The position numbers and the translations under genes were made by a program. The notes under the pieces were generated by a model. It saw only the letters and a list, made by a program, of their open reading frames with translations. It was not told the origin of the DNA and made no database searches. A stretch of 8,956 nt of DNA from an uncultured Eubacterium sp. (lineage in GTDB: Bacteria > Bacillota > Clostridia > Lachnospirales > Lachnospiraceae), in the NCBI GenBank assembly GCA_905236735.1, contig CAJOOU010000138.1, positions 1-8,956 on the forward strand, written 5' to 3'. Shown in pieces: positions 7,371-8,956 of the stretch. How positions within the stretch are numbered: the first letter of the stretch is position 1; every line of letters begins with the position of its first letter.

Positions 7371-7386
7371 GGTATGCCCTACTCCG
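7363..7386. terminator. Shared hairpin containing both convergent stop codons
   Basis: CGGAGTAGGG (7363-7372) and CCCTACTCCG (7377-7386) form a perfect 10-bp stem with loop TATG. The TAG of the TSCPD gene lies in the left arm and the TAG of the opposing gene in the right arm. Neither strand has a T-run after the stem, so it is not a textbook intrinsic terminator. It could still act as a bidirectional 3'-end block or processing site. Confidence 0.65.
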
Positions 7387-8278
7387 GCGTTCCGGATATC
7401 ATCCACGGCGACGGCTGATTTACAAACATACTTGATTTGTTTGTCTTAGCCACCGTAATCTGAATAACTTCCGTAAGTTTTATTCCATGTCTTTTAAATA
7501 ACTCTTTTATTCCGGATAATATATCCAGTTCCAGAGTATAGACAATAAACTCCATCTTCGGATTAATCTTAAGAAGGTTCTCCACCTGCTCTTCAAGCTT
7601 GTCCGTAGCCACAATAAAAGCAAGGCGCGGTATAGGCAGATTTTTCATATTTGCTATATCCACATTGTCCACTATGGCAACATTGTGTACCCCGAATTTA
7701 TCGACATTTTCCGCCATTGATGCCTTTGAGCCCGGATCCGTCTCGACAGCTATAATAGTACCTCTGTACGCCATCATTGCGGATTCTATAACAATACTTT
7801 CTCCTGTAACTATACAGATAACATCGTCAGTATTTACTTCGAGCATACTCATTATCACCGCACGAATCTCATGTCCGACATAATGTATCGGTCCGCGGCT
7901 GAAGTTCTCGTTCTTAATACCGATTTTGTATGATTCATGAGCAGTCTCGTTTTCTATAAGCAAGACAGTAGGACCATCTATCTCGTCGTCAATCATTTCC
8001 ATTATAATTTTTTCTTCGATATTGTCATTTACCTCGGTGCCTTTACCTACAAACACCCTTAAGTTGCCATGTCCCGATTCCCAGATATCATAACAGATGT
8101 TTTTCTGCGTTTCATTTACAAAAAGAAGGACATGCCTGTTGGTTTCAACCGACGGAAGAACATTCTTCATCTTCTCGCATATATTCATAATTCTTACATC
8201 TTCAATGGAAAGTCCCTCTCTATCAGCAAAAAAAGCCAGCCAGTCCATGATTTGTTTATTTGTAAAATTCTCAGCCAA
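7379..8278 (-). CDS. Diverged CbiT/CobL-type precorrin methyltransferase-like protein, likely catalytically altered
   Basis: Seen (299 residues): about 17-115 resemble the back half of a CbiE domain, including GNLRVFVGKG (71-80) and VLLIEN (105-110). About 128 onward follows the CbiT Rossmann-methyltransferase order: HEIRAVIMSML (136-146), strand VICIV (153-157), acidic ETDP (179-182), ENVDKFGVHNVAIVDN (190-205), VYTLELDILSGIKELFKRHG (246-265), IQITVAK (272-278) and a C-terminal PSPWMISG. Known: CbiE/CbiT (fused as CobL) methylate precorrin-6/7 and decarboxylate it in B12 synthesis. Odd: the expected DxGxGxG SAM loop reads IVTGESIVIE (156-165), missing two glycines and the acidic residue; the later GG motif is replaced by FIVATDKLEE (222-231). 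The front half of CbiE is absent and no other B12 gene is nearby. Altered ligand, regulatory role or degeneration are all possible. Start: TTG at 8278, chosen because GGAGGA (8286-8291) lies 7 bases upstream; the in-frame TTG at 8293 overlaps that site. Confidence 0.65.
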   Translation of the reverse strand: MAENFTNKQIMDWLAFFADREGLSIEDVRIMNICEKMKNVLPSVETNRHVLLFVNETQKNICYDIWESGHGNLRVFVGKGTEVNDNIEEKIIMEMIDDEIDGPTVLLIENETAHESYKIGIKNENFSRGPIHYVGHEIRAVIMSMLEVNTDDVICIVTGESIVIESAMMAYRGTIIAVETDPGSKASMAENVDKFGVHNVAIVDNVDIANMKNLPIPRLAFIVATDKLEEQVENLLKINPKMEFIVYTLELDILSGIKELFKRHGIKLTEVIQITVAKTNKSSMFVNQPSPWMISGTPE

Positions 8279-8328
8279 AACTGTATCCTCCAAAATTCAT
8301 ATTATTTTCATGTCCCGCTCATAAAGCG

Positions 8329-8366
8329 TTTATCTCAGCCGGAGACTGCACCCCGTCTGAGATAAA
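8329..8366 (-). promoter_or_regulatory. Leader stem-loop with resemblance to the 5' half of a TPP (THI-box) riboswitch
   Basis: TTTATCTCAG (8329-8338) and CTGAGATAAA (8357-8366) are perfect 10-bp arms, extended by CGG/CCG after one mismatch. Read on the minus strand, the interior and 3' arm give GGGGTGC, seven bases, then GGCTGAGAT, which are the two conserved strings of the 5' half of TPP riboswitches. The downstream ACCC...GAACCTGAT...TAAT...CC-GCG-AGGGA part is not found, so a working TPP sensor is not supported. The element lies in the predicted leader of the CbiT-like gene, and a smaller CGCT/AGCG hairpin follows it. Confidence 0.5.
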
Positions 8367-8416
8367 TATACCACAAAAAACACGAGAAGAATACAGATTT
8401 ATTTGGCCAACCAGCT

Positions 8417-8446
8417 AATCTAGGTCTTTTTTGCAGAATATGTCAA
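8417..8446 (-). promoter_or_regulatory. Promoter for the CbiT-like gene
   Basis: The minus strand has a perfect -35 TTGACA (8441-8446) and TAGATT (8417-8422) with an 18-base gap. Initiation would fall near 8410, at the palindrome TTGGCCAA (8403-8410), and leave a leader of about 130 bases that includes the THI-like stem-loop. The -10 box is imperfect. Confidence 0.5.
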
Positions 8447-8473
8447 TTTACACTATCGTGACACCTGCAAAAT

Positions 8474-8502
8474 TTGACACACCGGCCATACTGTGATATA
8501 TT
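8474..8502 (+). promoter_or_regulatory. Near-consensus sigma-A promoter for the secreted Big_2-domain protein
   Basis: TTGACA (8474-8479), a 17-base spacer and TATATT (8497-8502), preceded by an extended -10 TG at 8494-8495, make this the best promoter in the window. Its -35 box faces that of the CbiT-like gene, 27 bases away. Initiation is expected near 8509, giving a leader of about 50 bases. Confidence 0.75.
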
Positions 8503-8517
8503 TCTAAAATATTACAC

Positions 8518-8530
8518 ATTTGTTACAAAT
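8518..8530. repeat. 13-bp palindrome downstream of the Big_2 gene's start site
   Basis: ATTTGT-T-ACAAAT is a perfect palindrome placed roughly +10 to +22 from the predicted start. It is nested between a second pair of arms, TTTCTAAA (8501-8508) and TTTAGAAA (8537-8544). The position suits a repressor site or an RNA leader fold. AT-rich composition makes chance occurrence a real alternative. Confidence 0.35.
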
Positions 8531-8557
8531 ATTAAATTTAGAAATCAGGAGAAAAAA

Positions 8558-8956
8558 ATGAATACTATAAAAACAAAAATCAGAGCAGTTTCAGCGGTAC
8601 TTATCCTAAGTATCCTGTTTACTGCAACGGGAGTATGCTTTGATACGCCCGATAAGGTATGGGCTGCCGCCAAATACTCAGACCTTACCCAAAACTATGA
8701 CAATATATCCCTAGAGCTTGGCACAGAGGATGCAAACGCCGGAGACTTTTTTACCATAAAAAACAAGTCTTCAATGACCATAGCAGCCTCCATTGTAAAC
8801 AGCATCACCTACTCTTCCGACAATGATGAAGTAGCAGCGGTAAATTCTTCTTCCGGCGTGCTTTCCCTCATAAGCGCCGGCGAGGTAACAATTACCGCCA
8901 CCTATAAAACGGAAAGCGCCTCATACACCCTTACCGTATGTGAAGCAAATGCTTTC
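8558..8956 (+). CDS. Secreted protein with an N-terminal Big_2-like (bacterial Ig-like) domain (partial)
   Basis: Seen: 133 residues before the right edge, no stop. Residues 1-9 are basic, 10-26 form a hydrophobic core (AVSAVLILSILFTATGV), and VWAAA at 34-38 offers a signal-peptidase I site (A-X-A). No lipobox fits, since the Cys at 27 lacks the right context. After the signal, residues about 48-128 look like one Ig-like domain. The stretch ITYSSDNDEVAAVNSSSGVL (83-102) followed by SAGEVTITATY (106-116) matches the Big_2 pattern of S-N-x-x-V-A-x-V, G and a G-x-x-x-I-T-A end. Known: Big_2 domains are stalk or adhesion modules in surface proteins; function depends on C-terminal domains not in view. 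The start has AGGAG (8547-8551) with a 6-base A-rich gap, behind a near-consensus promoter. It is divergent from the CbiT-like gene. Confidence 0.8.
   Translation, partial: MNTIKTKIRAVSAVLILSILFTATGVCFDTPDKVWAAAKYSDLTQNYDNISLELGTEDANAGDFFTIKNKSSMTIAASIVNSITYSSDNDEVAAVNSSSGVLSLISAGEVTITATYKTESASYTLTVCEANAF

Noticed and set aside
8270..8302. Short leader peptide ATG...TGA (MNFGGYSFG) overlapping the CbiT-like start
   Set aside because: It has no ribosome site of its own and its sequence is simply the Shine-Dalgarno region read in another frame.
8279..8420. Complete TPP riboswitch
   Set aside because: Only the 5' half strings are present. The ACCC pairing partner, the GAACCTGAT segment, and the TAAT and GCG-AGGGA parts needed to bind TPP were not found, so only a resemblance is reported.

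Overview
The window looks like a chromosomal segment of a low-to-moderate-GC Firmicute, most likely class Clostridia and plausibly Lachnospiraceae. That placement is an inference. It rests on strong AGGAGG-type ribosome sites, sigma-A-like promoters, a Gram-positive style lipoprotein, a secreted Big_2-type protein and the style of the UvrB and SecA proteins. No rRNA, tRNA, CRISPR array, insertion sequence or phage gene was seen.

Left part (1-2250, minus strand): start of an oligopeptide/dipeptide-type ABC transporter operon. The first gene encodes a 590-residue family-5 solute-binding lipoprotein (360-2132). A strong intercistronic stem-loop (277-318) follows, then the start of the DppD/OppD-type ATPase, which runs off the left edge. 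The operon has its own start region, squeezed against the terminator of the gene before it.

Middle (2191-6997, minus strand): a housekeeping pair transcribed secA then uvrB. SecA (855 aa) is the protein-export motor; UvrB (660 aa) is the damage-verification subunit of nucleotide excision repair. Only 45 bases with a GC-rich stem-loop lie between them, and a long U-tailed terminator follows uvrB. A good promoter with an inverted repeat over its -10 box precedes secA.

Right part (7039-8956): divergent from secA is a small four-cysteine TSCPD protein (7122-7370) whose control region carries repeated ATTRATGG elements. It converges on a minus-strand gene (7379-8278); the two stop codons lie in opposite arms of one 10-bp hairpin. 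That minus-strand gene is the most unusual item. It has the fold signature of the CbiT/CobL precorrin methyltransferases, preceded by only the back half of a CbiE domain, but its SAM-binding glycine loop and a second conserved glycine motif are eroded. Its leader holds a stem-loop whose sequence resembles the 5' half of a TPP (THI-box) riboswitch, without the 3' half. Its promoter faces a near-consensus promoter driving a secreted Big_2-domain protein that runs off the right edge.

No gene-free stretch exceeds 300 bases. The longest (8279-8557, 279 bases) is filled by the two divergent promoters and the leader elements.
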